From RGIG426 sp045600765 (GTDB taxonomy: Bacteria; Bacillota; Clostridia; Oscillospirales; Acutalibacteraceae): 18,173 nucleotides of DNA. Location of the stretch: NCBI GenBank assembly GCA_045600765.1, contig JAZRYM010000034.1, positions 1-18,173 on the forward strand. The letters run 5' to 3'. Both the position numbers and the translations under genes were made by a program. Position 1 is the stretch's first letter. Each line of letters starts with the position of its first letter. Positions 7,462-15,525 of this stretch are shown here, one piece after another. The notes beneath the pieces were generated by a model. It was given only the letters and a program-made list of their open reading frames with translations. It was not told where the DNA came from and did not search any database.

Positions 7462-8052
7462 TTACGGGTTGTTTTTCAAAATGCCGACCAGCGCCGTGAC
7501 CGATTTGGTCGGGGTCATCAGCAGGCTGTCGGTCAGCGTAACGCCGAGCTTGTGCGGGCAATCGAGTGCGCGGAAAACGGCGGTTTGCAGGGCGAGCGGC
7601 AGGTCGCCGTAGCCGGGACTAAACCGCGGACGCACGGCGCGCTCGGCGGCGAGGTCGGCGCAAAATGCATCGCACAGCGCCTCTACCCGCTCCGCGCCGA
7701 CCGCGTTCGCGTACAGCGCTTTTTCGGGCGACAAGCGGCGGTATTTCTCCGCAAGGCGGTCGGGCGCAAGCCCTACCGTTGCGGCAAAGAGCACCACTCG
7801 GTCGCAGTCGGCGAGGTTTTTCGTAAGGTCGGCGGATTGTACGACGGCAAAGCCGAGGTCGAGCCGGTCGCCGTCCCGCGAAATCGGGTATTCCGCGTAG
7901 CAGACTTTGTAGGTGAGGGCGGGTGCCAATTCCTCAAACACGGCGTGTAGCCGTTCGGGCACGTCGGCGGTTTTCGGCAATCCCGCATACCGTACCGCTT
8001 CCGCAAAATCGGGAGCGGGCGCGTCAAACGTCTTTGTTAATACGGTCGCCAT
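7462..8052 (-). CDS. Free-standing methionine synthase activation (AdoMet-binding) protein
   Basis: A 196-residue protein matching the C-terminal activation domain of MetH (the Met_synt_B12 family) as a separate polypeptide. The diagnostic segment is at residues 143-150, RFSPGYGD, where the family binds AdoMet, followed by the family pattern KLGVTLTDSLLMTPTKSVTALVG near the C-terminus (given here in two parts: KLGVTLTDSLLM, then TPTKSVTALVG). Its role is reductive methylation of cob(II)alamin formed when the synthase is accidentally oxidised. It sits between metF and the short metH, four bases after the metF stop, with a weak AGGG-type ribosome binding site inside the end of metF, so it is probably translated by coupling. 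Split MetH systems are known, for example in Thermotoga; the context here supports the same logic. Confidence 0.9.
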   Translation of the reverse strand: MATVLTKTFDAPAPDFAEAVRYAGLPKTADVPERLHAVFEELAPALTYKVCYAEYPISRDGDRLDLGFAVVQSADLTKNLADCDRVVLFAATVGLAPDRLAEKYRRLSPEKALYANAVGAERVEALCDAFCADLAAERAVRPRFSPGYGDLPLALQTAVFRALDCPHKLGVTLTDSLLMTPTKSVTALVGILKNNP

Positions 8053-8056
8053 ACGC

Positions 8057-8932
8057 TTACCCTAAAATCGCGGACAAATTGTCCATAATTTTTTCCGCCA
8101 CGTCCGGCTTGTTCATCGTGTAGACGTGGACGTTTTTGATGCCATTGGCGTACAGGTCGATAATTTGGTCGGTGGCGTACACGATGCCCGCCTGCTTCAT
8201 CGCATCGGGGTTGCCGCCGAAGCGGTCAACGAGCGATTTGAAGCGGGTCGGAACGAACGAGCCGGACAGTTTCACGGCGCGCTCCACCTGGTTGCCGTTG
8301 GTAATGGGCATAATGCCCGGAATGACGGGAACGGTGATGCCCGCTTCGCGGATTTTATAGAGGAAATTATACAGCAGATTGTTGTCGAAGAACATTTGGG
8401 TGGTGAGGAAATCGCATCCCGCTTCCACCTTTTCTTTCAGACGGCGAATATCCTCTTTTTGGTCGGTGCTTTCGGGGTGTACCTCGGGGTAGCACGCGCC
8501 GCCGACACAAAAATCCGCGCCGCTTTCTTTCAGCTCGCGCACGAGGTCAATCGCGTAGCGATAATCCCAATGCGAGCGGTCTTGTCCCTCCATTTCGGGC
8601 GTAAGGTCGCCGCGAAGCGCCATCACGTTTTCGATGCCCGCTTGTTTCATCGCCTCGATGCGCTCTTTCACCATCGCTTTGCTCGACGACACGCAGGTGA
8701 GGTGCGCGAGGGTGGGCACGCCGTGGTTTTTCAGCAGGTTTTCGGCGATGTCCAGCGTGTAGCGGCTGGTGCCGCCGCCCGCGCCGTAGGTGACGCTGAC
8801 AAAACTCGGGTGGAGTTTCGCAATCTCCTCGGTGGCGGTTTTCACCGTGTCGAACGCGGCATCCGTTTTGGGCGGAAACACCTCGAACGACAGCGACAGT
8901 TTATTTTGATTTAAGATTTCGGATACTTTCAT
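8057..8932 (-). CDS. metF: 5,10-methylenetetrahydrofolate reductase
   Basis: A 291-residue flavoprotein that reduces 5,10-methylene-THF to 5-methyl-THF, the methyl donor for the methionine synthase encoded downstream. Length and motifs match bacterial MetF: SFEVFPPKTD near the N-terminus with the catalytic Glu at residue 17, SVTYGAGGG, LTCVSSSK, the folate-contacting ALRGDLTPE, FLTTQMFFDN, and PVIPGIMPI. I start it at the ATG at 8932, which follows AAAAGGG and lies 34 bases after the -10 box; upstream in-frame codons would extend into the promoter. First gene of the operon metF, activation protein, metH. Whether its electron source is NADH or ferredoxin cannot be told; no MetV-like partner is nearby. 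Confidence 0.95.
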   Translation of the reverse strand: MKVSEILNQNKLSLSFEVFPPKTDAAFDTVKTATEEIAKLHPSFVSVTYGAGGGTSRYTLDIAENLLKNHGVPTLAHLTCVSSSKAMVKERIEAMKQAGIENVMALRGDLTPEMEGQDRSHWDYRYAIDLVRELKESGADFCVGGACYPEVHPESTDQKEDIRRLKEKVEAGCDFLTTQMFFDNNLLYNFLYKIREAGITVPVIPGIMPITNGNQVERAVKLSGSFVPTRFKSLVDRFGGNPDAMKQAGIVYATDQIIDLYANGIKNVHVYTMNKPDVAEKIMDNLSAILG

Positions 8933-8965
8933 CGTAACACGCCCTTTTCGGGTAATATTTAGTCT

Positions 8966-8994
8966 ATTATAAACGATAATTCCTATAAATGCAA
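8966..8994 (-). promoter_or_regulatory. Sigma-A promoter of the metF operon
   Basis: On the minus strand, TTGCAT (8994-8989), a 17-base spacer and a perfect TATAAT (8971-8966). The transcript would begin some 25-30 bases before the ATG, leaving no room for a SAM or cobalamin riboswitch. Confidence 0.8.
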
Positions 8995-9009
8995 CGGTTT
9001 TGCAAAAGA

Positions 9010-9042
9010 AAAATCCGTTCCGAATTACGGAACGGATTTTTT
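9010..9042 (-). terminator. Terminator of the ZIP transporter gene
   Basis: AATCCGTTCCG (9012-9022) and CGGAACGGATT (9028-9038) form a perfect 11-base stem with a five-base loop. On the minus strand it is followed by TTTTTCTTTT, and it lies between the end of the ZIP gene and the metF promoter. It also has a T-run on the plus strand, but no plus-strand gene ends here. Confidence 0.88.
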
Positions 9043-9118
9043 GTCGGTTTTTGCAGTGGGCTTTATTTCCGTTGTACCATATCCTATCTTTCATCCTATC
9101 TTCACAAAAACGCAAGGG

Positions 9119-9913
9119 CTATCCGCCGAGCGCCACGTCGAGCAGCATCATCAGCGCAAATCCGCCGACGATGCCGGCGGTGGCAAAGTAGGGGTGCGCG
9201 CTCCGTGCTCGCTGACATTCGGGGATGAGTTCGTGCACCGCCACCAAAATCATCGCGCCCGCCGCAAAGGAGAGAGCGTAGGGCAGCGCGACCGTTACTT
9301 TGGTGACAAGCAGGGCGCCGACGACACCGGCGAGCGGCTCCACCATTCCCGATGCCTGCCCGATGGCAAAACTGCGCCACCGTCCGCATCCCTCGCGAAA
9401 AAGCGGCAACGACACCGCCGCGCCCTCGGGAAAGTTTTGCAGTGCAATGCCGAGCGCGAGCGTGACCGCGCCGGCAACCGCTTCTTTGCCGGCGCCCTCG
9501 GATAAGGCGCCGAACGCCACGCCGACCGCCGCACCTTCGGGAATGTTGTGCAGCGTAATGGAAAGCACCAAGAGGAGCATCCGCGACGAGCGGTCGCCGC
9601 CGCCTTTGTTCGCCTGCTTGCGGGCGGCTTGTACCCCTTTATCGCTCGCCCATAAAAAGACCGCGCCGCAAAGAAATCCTATTGTAGCGACGAGCCACGC
9701 GGGCGTTTTCAGCACCTCTTTCGCCCGCTCAATCGCGGGGTCAAGGAGCGACCAAAAAGAGGCGGCAATCATCACCCCTGCCGCAAAGCCGAGGGTCAAG
9801 TTCAGCCACTTTTCCTCCGCTTTGCGAAAAAACAGCACCACGCCCGCGCCGAGGGCGGTGACACCCCACGTCACAAGCGTCGCGCACAATGCCCAAAAAA
9901 CGGAATGGTTCAC
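9119..9913 (-). CDS. ZIP-family metal transporter
   Basis: A 264-residue membrane protein with about eight hydrophobic segments, the family's usual size in bacteria (ZupT/GufA type). The two hallmark metal-site motifs are visible in membrane helices 4 and 5: SITLHNIPEGAAVG and LALGIALQNFPEGAAVS. The stretch between helices 3 and 4 (VQAARKQANKGGGDRSS) is the variable basic loop. It would import zinc or other divalent metals down their gradient, complementing the ABC importer at 385-2908. Start choice: GAGGTG on the minus strand sits six bases before a GTG at 9913; the ATG at 9919 lies directly against it and is less likely. Single gene with its own terminator, divergent from the ABC-F gene. 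Confidence 0.9.
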   Translation of the reverse strand: MNHSVFWALCATLVTWGVTALGAGVVLFFRKAEEKWLNLTLGFAAGVMIAASFWSLLDPAIERAKEVLKTPAWLVATIGFLCGAVFLWASDKGVQAARKQANKGGGDRSSRMLLLVLSITLHNIPEGAAVGVAFGALSEGAGKEAVAGAVTLALGIALQNFPEGAAVSLPLFREGCGRWRSFAIGQASGMVEPLAGVVGALLVTKVTVALPYALSFAAGAMILVAVHELIPECQRARSAHPYFATAGIVGGFALMMLLDVALGG

Positions 9914-9937
9914 ACACATCACCTCGTTTCACTATAT

Positions 9938-9973
9938 GTCCGCTTTTCCGCCTCTGCTACTTGCAAAGCGGAC
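9938..9973. repeat. Inverted repeat in the ZIP / ABC-F divergent region
   Basis: GTCCGCTTT (9938-9946) and AAAGCGGAC (9965-9973) are perfect 9-base inverted copies 18 bases apart. The right arm overlaps the -35 box of the ABC-F promoter. It may be an operator or a cruciform; nothing identifies a regulator. Confidence 0.5.
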
Positions 9974-9989
9974 GAGAGTGCGCTATAAT
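9961..9989 (+). promoter_or_regulatory. Sigma-A promoter of the ABC-F gene
   Basis: TTGCAA (9961-9966), a 17-base spacer and a perfect TATAAT (9984-9989). The leader is only about 45 bases long, too short for the attenuation leaders of inducible resistance ABC-F genes. Confidence 0.8.
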
Positions 9990-10042
9990 GGACAAGTGTG
10001 CGAAAAACACAGGAGAGGACAAAGCGAAAGGAGGCACCGCGG

Positions 10043-11983
10043 GTGTTTTATAAGATTGTCAACGGGGCGGTGTCTCGCGGCGTCAACACCATTTTGGAGC
10101 GGGTGGACTTTGAAATCCGCGACCGCGAGAAAATCGCCGTTGTCGGGCGTAACGGGTGTGGTAAAACCACCCTGCTTCGCGCGATTTTGGGCGAAATCGA
10201 AATGGAGCAGGGGACGGGGGAAGAACCCTTTTCGGTCACCCACGCGGGCGAGCCGACCGTCGGCTATATGCGACAAACGGATTTTGCGGACGAGAGTGTG
10301 ACCCTGCTTGACGAGGTGAAATCCGTCTTTGCGCCGCTACTCGAAATGGAACGGCGGCTTGCCGCCCTTGAAACGGAGATGGCGACCGCGCCGACCGAGG
10401 CGATGCTTACGGAATACAGCGAACTGCACGAGGAATACGAGCGGCGCGACGGCTACACCTACAAAAAAGAGTACGAGACGATGCTCAAACGGTTCGGGTT
10501 TACCGAGGCGGACAAGCAAAAACCGCTGGCGGAGTTTTCGGGCGGTCAGCGCACCCGTATCGCCTTTTGCAAACTGCTGTTGAGCAAGCCGGACATTTTG
10601 CTTTTGGACGAGCCGACCAACCATTTGGACATCGAAACGGTGCGCTGGCTCGAAGACTATTTGACCCGCTACCGCTCGGCGGTGGTGGTGGTGTCGCACG
10701 ACCGGATGTTTCTGGACAAAATCGTGACGACGGTGTATGAGATTGAGTATGGCGAGACGAAACGCTACGCCGGCAACTATGCGTTTTTCGAAAAACAAAA
10801 ACGGGAGAATTACCAAAAACAATGCCGCGACTATGCCGCGCAACAAGCGGAAATCGCGCGCCTGACAAGGCTTGTGGAGCGGTTTCGCTACAAGCCGACC
10901 AAAGCGGCGATGGCGCAATCGAAACTGAAACAAATCGAACGCATGGTGAAAATCGACGCGCCCGACCGCTACGATTTACGCACCTTCCACGCCGATTTTC
11001 AGCCGGAGGAGGACAGCGTGAAAAAGGTGCTGTCCGCCGCCGACCTTCAAATCGGCTACGACGCGCCGCTTGCGACCCTCAATTTTGAGGTGCTCCGCGG
11101 CGAAAAAATCGGCATTATCGGCAAAAACGGTATCGGCAAATCCACCTTGCTCAAAACGCTTACCGGCGAAATCCCGCCGCTTTCGGGTGTGTATCAGTTC
11201 GGCGTGCGGGCGAAAATCGGCTATTTTGACCAGCAACAGGCGTTGCGCGGCGGGCCGCAGACGGTGCTTGACGATTTTTGCGCGGAATTTCCGCAAATGC
11301 TCCCGTCGCAGGCACGCACCGCGCTCGGCGCATTTCAATTTTGCGGCGACGACGTGTTTAAGCCGCTTGACGCGCTGTCGGGCGGCGAGCGCGTGCGGCT
11401 CGCGCTGTGCAAGATTTTGCGGCGGCGGCCGAACGTGTTGTTGCTTGACGAGCCGACCAACCATATGGATATTGTGGGCAAAGAGACGCTTGAAAATATG
11501 CTGGCGGCGTATGAGGGGACGATGCTGTTCGTCTCGCACGACCGCTATTTTGTGAAAAAACTGGCGACCCGCCTTGTGGCGTTTGACGAGGGCGCGGGCG
11601 CGACCGTGTACCCGTTCGGGTACGACGAGTATGAGCAGACCTTGCGCGCGCGGGAGGAAACGCCTGCCGCGCCGACAACCGCGTTTGCCACCGCCTCTGC
11701 CGCACCCGCCGCCAAAGCGGAAAAGGGCGGCAAAAAAGGGTTTACCACTCCGCTGAAAGAGCGTTCCCGCCTGCAAAAGCGGGTGGAAAAGCTCGAAAAG
11801 GAGATTGCCGCCGCCGAGGCGGAACTGGCGGCACTTGAAGCGGAGGCGGCGAGTCCCGCCGTGCTTTCCGATTATGTGCGGTTGTCGGAACTGACCGAAG
11901 CGCAGGCGGTTTTGCAGACGCGCATCGACGAAATGACCGACGAATGGGCAACTGCCTCGGAACAACTTACAAATCTTCCCTAA
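10043..11983 (+). CDS. ABC-F family ATPase (translation factor / ribosome protection type)
   Basis: A 646-residue soluble protein with two ABC domains in one chain and no membrane segment. Domain 1 has Walker A GRNGCGKTT (about residue 35), signature FSGGQRTR (about 165) and Walker B LLLLDEPTNHLD. Domain 2 has Walker A GKNGIGKST (about 359), signature LSGGERVR (about 445) and LLLDEPTNHMD. Between them is the basic helical linker (YKPTKAAMAQSKLKQIERM) that reaches the ribosome in this family. The C-terminal 75 residues after an Ala-rich tether are a charged coiled coil (KRVEKLEKEIAAAEAELAAL), as in YdiF/Uup-type members. It probably acts on stalled ribosomes; drug resistance is possible but unproven. 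The start is GTG at 10043, eight bases after AAAGGAGG; an upstream in-frame start would cover that site. Confidence 0.92.
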   Translation: MFYKIVNGAVSRGVNTILERVDFEIRDREKIAVVGRNGCGKTTLLRAILGEIEMEQGTGEEPFSVTHAGEPTVGYMRQTDFADESVTLLDEVKSVFAPLLEMERRLAALETEMATAPTEAMLTEYSELHEEYERRDGYTYKKEYETMLKRFGFTEADKQKPLAEFSGGQRTRIAFCKLLLSKPDILLLDEPTNHLDIETVRWLEDYLTRYRSAVVVVSHDRMFLDKIVTTVYEIEYGETKRYAGNYAFFEKQKRENYQKQCRDYAAQQAEIARLTRLVERFRYKPTKAAMAQSKLKQIERMVKIDAPDRYDLRTFHADFQPEEDSVKKVLSAADLQIGYDAPLATLNFEVLRGEKIGIIGKNGIGKSTLLKTLTGEIPPLSGVYQFGVRAKIGYFDQQQALRGGPQTVLDDFCAEFPQMLPSQARTALGAFQFCGDDVFKPLDALSGGERVRLALCKILRRRPNVLLLDEPTNHMDIVGKETLENMLAAYEGTMLFVSHDRYFVKKLATRLVAFDEGAGATVYPFGYDEYEQTLRAREETPAAPTTAFATASAAPAAKAEKGGKKGFTTPLKERSRLQKRVEKLEKEIAAAEAELAALEAEAASPAVLSDYVRLSELTEAQAVLQTRIDEMTDEWATASEQLTNLP

Positions 11984-11999
11984 AAAATGTCGGAAATCG

Positions 12000-12029
12000 T
12001 TGACAAACTCTGTAAAAATAGGGTAAAAT
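12000..12029 (+). promoter_or_regulatory. Sigma-A promoter upstream of gltX
   Basis: A perfect TTGACA (12000-12005), an 18-base spacer and TAAAAT (12024-12029), 51 bases before the ATG. The leader is too short for a T-box. I see no terminator between the ABC-F stop at 11983 and this promoter, so read-through is also possible. Confidence 0.7.
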
Positions 12030-12080
12030 AAACTGTTGTATTGATTTTTCCAATTTTTGAAGAAACGAGGGACTACAATT

Positions 12081-13733
12081 ATGGCAACTTGGAACGATGT
12101 GGCGGCGGTCTTGTTTCCCGACGTGACCCGCACGCCGGACGAGTATGAGACGCTGTATCCGCCCCGTAATTTGGCGGAGGGTGCGCGTGTGACCCGCGTG
12201 GCGCCGTCGCCGACGGGGTATTTGCACCTCGGCGTGTTTTATTCCGCGCTTATTGACCGCTTGACGGCGGATGCCTCCAAAGGGCTGTTTTATTTCCGCT
12301 TGGAGGACACCGACAAAAAGCGCGAGGTAGAGGGTGGTGCCGACGATATTTTGGCGTCGCTCAACCGCTTCGGACTGCCCATTGACGAGGGGTTTGTCGC
12401 ACCCGGAAAGGTGGTCGGCGACTACGGCTCCTACGTGCAATCCGAGCGGGTGGAGATTTACCACACCTACGTCAAATGGCTGGTCGAAAACGAGCGGGCG
12501 TATCCCTGCTTTTGCAAGCCGGAAGACACCGCCAAAACCCGCGAAACGCAGGAAGCGCAAAAACTGCGTACCGGCTACTACGGCGCGTTTGCGCCCTGCC
12601 GCAACCTGACGGCGGACGAGGCATTGCAAAAGTTGCAAGCGGGCGAGCCGTATGTGGTGCGCCTGCGCTCGGACGGGGAAGAATCCCGCCGCGTGAAGTT
12701 TGACGATATGATTAAAGGCACCATTGAAATGCCGGAAAACGACGAGGATTTTGTGCTCCTTAAATCGGACGGCGTGCCGACTTACCACTTTGCCCACGCG
12801 GTGGACGACCACTTGATGCGTACCACCCACGTCATTCGCGGTGACGAATGGTTGTCGAGCGTGCCGAAGCATTTGCAACTGTTCCGCCTGCTCAACTTCA
12901 AAGCGCCGAAATATGCCCACATCAGCCCCATTATGGTGGAGGAAGACGGGCACAAGCGCAAATTGTCGAAGCGCAAAGACCCGCAAGCCGCGATGCATTT
13001 TTATGCGGAGCAAGGGTATCCCGCGGCAAGCGTGCTCGAATATCTGATGACCATTGCGAGCAGTGAGTTTGAGGCGTGGCGCCGCGCGAATCCCACTGCC
13101 GACCGCCGCACCTTCCCGTTTAACATCAAGAAAATGAGCGTGTCCGGCGCGCTGTTCGACCTCAACAAGATGAACGACGTGTCGAAAAACGTCATCGCCG
13201 TGATGTCTGCCGATGAGGTGGCGGAAGCGGTGCTCGCCTGGGCGGAGGAATACAACCGCGACTATTTCGCGTTGCTTTCCCGCGACCGCGCACTTACGAA
13301 ACAGATTTTTGCCATCGACCGCGACAAACCGAAACCGCGTAAAGATATGGCAAAATGGAGCGATGCGCCCGCGTACACCGCCTTTTTCTTCGACGAGACG
13401 TACGTCCCGACGACCGAACTGCCCGACACGGTCACGCCGGCGGATGCCAAAGCGATTTTGCAAGCGTACGCCGCCGACTACCGCGAGGTTTCCGACCAGG
13501 CGGAGTGGTTTGACCGCGTGAAAGCGATTTGCGCGCCGCTCGGTTTTTGCCCCGATGTGAAAGAATACAAACAAAACCCCGATGCCTATAAAGGTCACGT
13601 CGGCGACGTCAGCACGGTGCTCCGCCTCGCGGTGACCGGGCGGCGGAATACGCCCGATTTGTGCCGCATTATGGAACTGCTCGGAACGAAGCGCGTGCTT
13701 GCCCGACTTTCGGACATGGCGAACGCGCTGTAA
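12081..13733 (+). CDS. gltX: Glutamyl-tRNA synthetase
   Basis: A 550-residue class I aminoacyl-tRNA synthetase that joins glutamate to its tRNA. The ATP-binding HIGH motif appears as APSPTGYLHLG (about residues 40-50) and the KMSKS motif as KRKLSKRKDP (about 293). A cysteine cluster, CFC followed later by APCRNL, resembles the zinc site seen in some GluRS proteins. The length is above the usual 470-500 residues owing to a longer C-terminal half. I use the ATG at 12081 with GAGGGA upstream; the in-frame codons before it lie within the ribosome binding site region. The stop is 12 bases before glnS, and the glnS ribosome binding site overlaps the gltX stop, so the two form an operon. With a GlnRS present, this enzyme may be tRNA-Glu-specific; that is inference. 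Confidence 0.93.
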   Translation: MATWNDVAAVLFPDVTRTPDEYETLYPPRNLAEGARVTRVAPSPTGYLHLGVFYSALIDRLTADASKGLFYFRLEDTDKKREVEGGADDILASLNRFGLPIDEGFVAPGKVVGDYGSYVQSERVEIYHTYVKWLVENERAYPCFCKPEDTAKTRETQEAQKLRTGYYGAFAPCRNLTADEALQKLQAGEPYVVRLRSDGEESRRVKFDDMIKGTIEMPENDEDFVLLKSDGVPTYHFAHAVDDHLMRTTHVIRGDEWLSSVPKHLQLFRLLNFKAPKYAHISPIMVEEDGHKRKLSKRKDPQAAMHFYAEQGYPAASVLEYLMTIASSEFEAWRRANPTADRRTFPFNIKKMSVSGALFDLNKMNDVSKNVIAVMSADEVAEAVLAWAEEYNRDYFALLSRDRALTKQIFAIDRDKPKPRKDMAKWSDAPAYTAFFFDETYVPTTELPDTVTPADAKAILQAYAADYREVSDQAEWFDRVKAICAPLGFCPDVKEYKQNPDAYKGHVGDVSTVLRLAVTGRRNTPDLCRIMELLGTKRVLARLSDMANAL

Positions 13734-13745
13734 GGAGGGAATACG

Positions 13746-15416
13746 ATGGCAGAAGAATTGACCGCCAAGGGCGGCAACTTTATCCGTGAGATTATTGACG
13801 AAGAACTGCAAGAGGGCGGTCGTTGCTACGGCAAACGGGTGCACACCCGCTTCCCGCCGGAGCCGAACGGCTACCTGCATATCGGCCACGTCAAAGCGCT
13901 GTGCATTGATTTCGGTATGGCGGAAGCGTACGGCGGTATCTGCAACCTGCGTATGGACGACACCAACCCCGCCAAAGAGGACGAGGAATACGTCGAGGCG
14001 ATCAAAGAGGATATCCATTGGCTCGGCTTTGACTGGGACGACCGCTTCTTCTACGCTTCCGACTATTTTGAGAAGATGTACGACTTGGCGGTGGGACTGA
14101 TTAAAAAAGGGCTTGCCTACGTCTGTGAACTGTCGCCGGACGAGGTGCGCGATAACCGCGGCGACCTCACTCATCCGGCAACAAGCCCTTACCGCGACCG
14201 TCCGGTAGAGGAGAGCCTCGACCTGTTCGCGCGGATGCGCGCGGGCGAGTTCCCGGACGGCAAAATGACCTTGCGCGCCCGTATTGACCTCGCAAGCGGC
14301 AACTTCAATATGCGCGACCCGGTCATTTACCGCATCCACCACGCCGAGCATCATCGCCAGGGCAACAAATGGTGCATCTACCCGATGTACGATTTCGCCC
14401 ACCCGATTGAGGATATGCTTGAAGACATCACCCATTCGCTCTGCTCGCTCGAATTTGAAGACCACCGCCCGCTGTATAACTGGGTGCGCGAGAATGTCGA
14501 TTACGACACCAATCCCCGCCAGATTGAGTTTGCGCGGCTCGGTATTAACCATACCGTGCTCTCCAAACGCAAACTCCGCCAACTGGTGGAGGAGGGGCAC
14601 GTCTCCGGCTGGGACGACCCGCGGATGCCGACCCTTTCCGGGCTTCGCCGTCGCGGCTATACGCCGTCCGCGGTGAAGAACTTTATTGAACGCATCGGTG
14701 TCGCCAAAGTGCCGAACACGGTGGAAATCGCGCTTTTGGAACATTGCCTGCGCGAGGATTTGAACGAAAACGCCACCCGCGCGCTCGCGGTGCTCCACCC
14801 CGTCAAACTCACGGTGACCAACTATCCCGAGGGTGAGGGCGAGGTGTTTGAGGTTGAAAACAACCCGACCAAAGAGGATAGCGGCACCCATAAAGTCCGC
14901 TTCTCGAAACACCTCTTTATCGAGCGGGACGACTTTATGGAAGAACCGGTCAAAGGCTATTTCCGCTTCTTCCCGGGCAACGAGGTGCGCTTAAAATCCG
15001 CTTACGTGGTCAAGTGCACCGGCTGTGTCAAGGATGACGCGGGCAACGTCGTGGAAGTGCTGTGCGAATACGACCCCGAAACGCGCGGCGGCAACACGCC
15101 CGACGGCCGCAAGGTCAAAGGCACGGTGCACTGGGTCGATGCGGCAACCGCCGTCGATGCCGAGGTGCGGCTGTATAGTCTGTTGTTCAGCGACCCCGAC
15201 CCCGACGCTTCCGGCAAGGATTTTCTCGCGTGCTTAAACCCCGATTCGCTCGAAACCCTGCAAGGGTGCAAGCTGGAAGCCGCACTTGCGGATGCCAAAG
15301 CGGGCGAGGGATACCAGTTTATGCGGCTCGGCTATTTCTGCGCCGATAAGGACAGCGCGCCGGAACACCTCATTTTCAACCGCTCGGTCAGCCTCAAAGA
15401 CAGCTTTAAGAAATAA
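13746..15416 (+). CDS. glnS: Glutaminyl-tRNA synthetase
   Basis: A 556-residue class I synthetase, matching the length of E. coli GlnRS (554). It shows the GlnRS form of the HIGH motif, RFPPEPNGYLHIGHVK (from about residue 36), the typical LRMDDTNPAKEDEEYVEAI, and the KMSKS equivalent VLSKRKLRQLV, followed by WDDPRMPTLSGLRRRG. The C-terminal half has the two beta-barrel anticodon-binding domains of the family (from about residue 340). AAGGAGGG spans the gltX stop and precedes the ATG correctly. GlnRS is uncommon in Bacillota, most of which make Gln-tRNA by amidating Glu-tRNA with GatCAB; clostridial copies are usually regarded as acquired. Base composition here matches the neighbours, so any transfer is old. 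Confidence 0.95.
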   Translation: MAEELTAKGGNFIREIIDEELQEGGRCYGKRVHTRFPPEPNGYLHIGHVKALCIDFGMAEAYGGICNLRMDDTNPAKEDEEYVEAIKEDIHWLGFDWDDRFFYASDYFEKMYDLAVGLIKKGLAYVCELSPDEVRDNRGDLTHPATSPYRDRPVEESLDLFARMRAGEFPDGKMTLRARIDLASGNFNMRDPVIYRIHHAEHHRQGNKWCIYPMYDFAHPIEDMLEDITHSLCSLEFEDHRPLYNWVRENVDYDTNPRQIEFARLGINHTVLSKRKLRQLVEEGHVSGWDDPRMPTLSGLRRRGYTPSAVKNFIERIGVAKVPNTVEIALLEHCLREDLNENATRALAVLHPVKLTVTNYPEGEGEVFEVENNPTKEDSGTHKVRFSKHLFIERDDFMEEPVKGYFRFFPGNEVRLKSAYVVKCTGCVKDDAGNVVEVLCEYDPETRGGNTPDGRKVKGTVHWVDAATAVDAEVRLYSLLFSDPDPDASGKDFLACLNPDSLETLQGCKLEAALADAKAGEGYQFMRLGYFCADKDSAPEHLIFNRSVSLKDSFKK

Positions 15417-15428
15417 GCGTTCTATTAG

Positions 15429-15460
15429 AAAAGAGAGTATCGCTTGATACTCTCTTTTTT
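15429..15460 (+). terminator. Terminator of the gltX-glnS operon
   Basis: AAAAGAGAGTATC (15429-15441) pairs with GATACTCTCTTTT (15446-15458) around a GCTT loop, ending in a run of T, 12 bases after the glnS stop. Confidence 0.93.
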
Positions 15461-15496
15461 GTGCGGCGTGAGGTTTTGCGCATAAAAATAAAATTC

Positions 15497-15525
15497 TTTA
15501 CAATTTTTTTCGTGCGTGTTATACT
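15497..15525 (+). promoter_or_regulatory. Sigma-A promoter of the ligase leader transcript
   Basis: TTTACA (15497-15502), a 17-base spacer and TATACT (15520-15525). The expected start site is near 15532, which gives a leader of about 180 bases before the ligase start codon. A perfect dyad, ATTGTG-CCA-CACAAT (15527-15541), begins two bases after the -10 and covers the start site, so an operator is possible. Confidence 0.75.

Noticed and set aside
8933..9000. A SAM or cobalamin riboswitch upstream of metF.
   Set aside because: The promoter lies about 35 bases before the start codon, so there is no room for a riboswitch.
11984..12080. A T-box leader upstream of the tRNA synthetase operon.
   Set aside because: The leader is about 45 bases and has no TGGnACCGCG-like antiterminator sequence or terminator hairpin.
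11967..14912. A stop-free frame of about 980 codons on the minus strand opposite gltX and glnS.
   Set aside because: It lies fully antisense to two clearly identified tRNA synthetases, has no ribosome binding site or recognisable domain, and is explained by the GC-rich codon use of the plus-strand genes.
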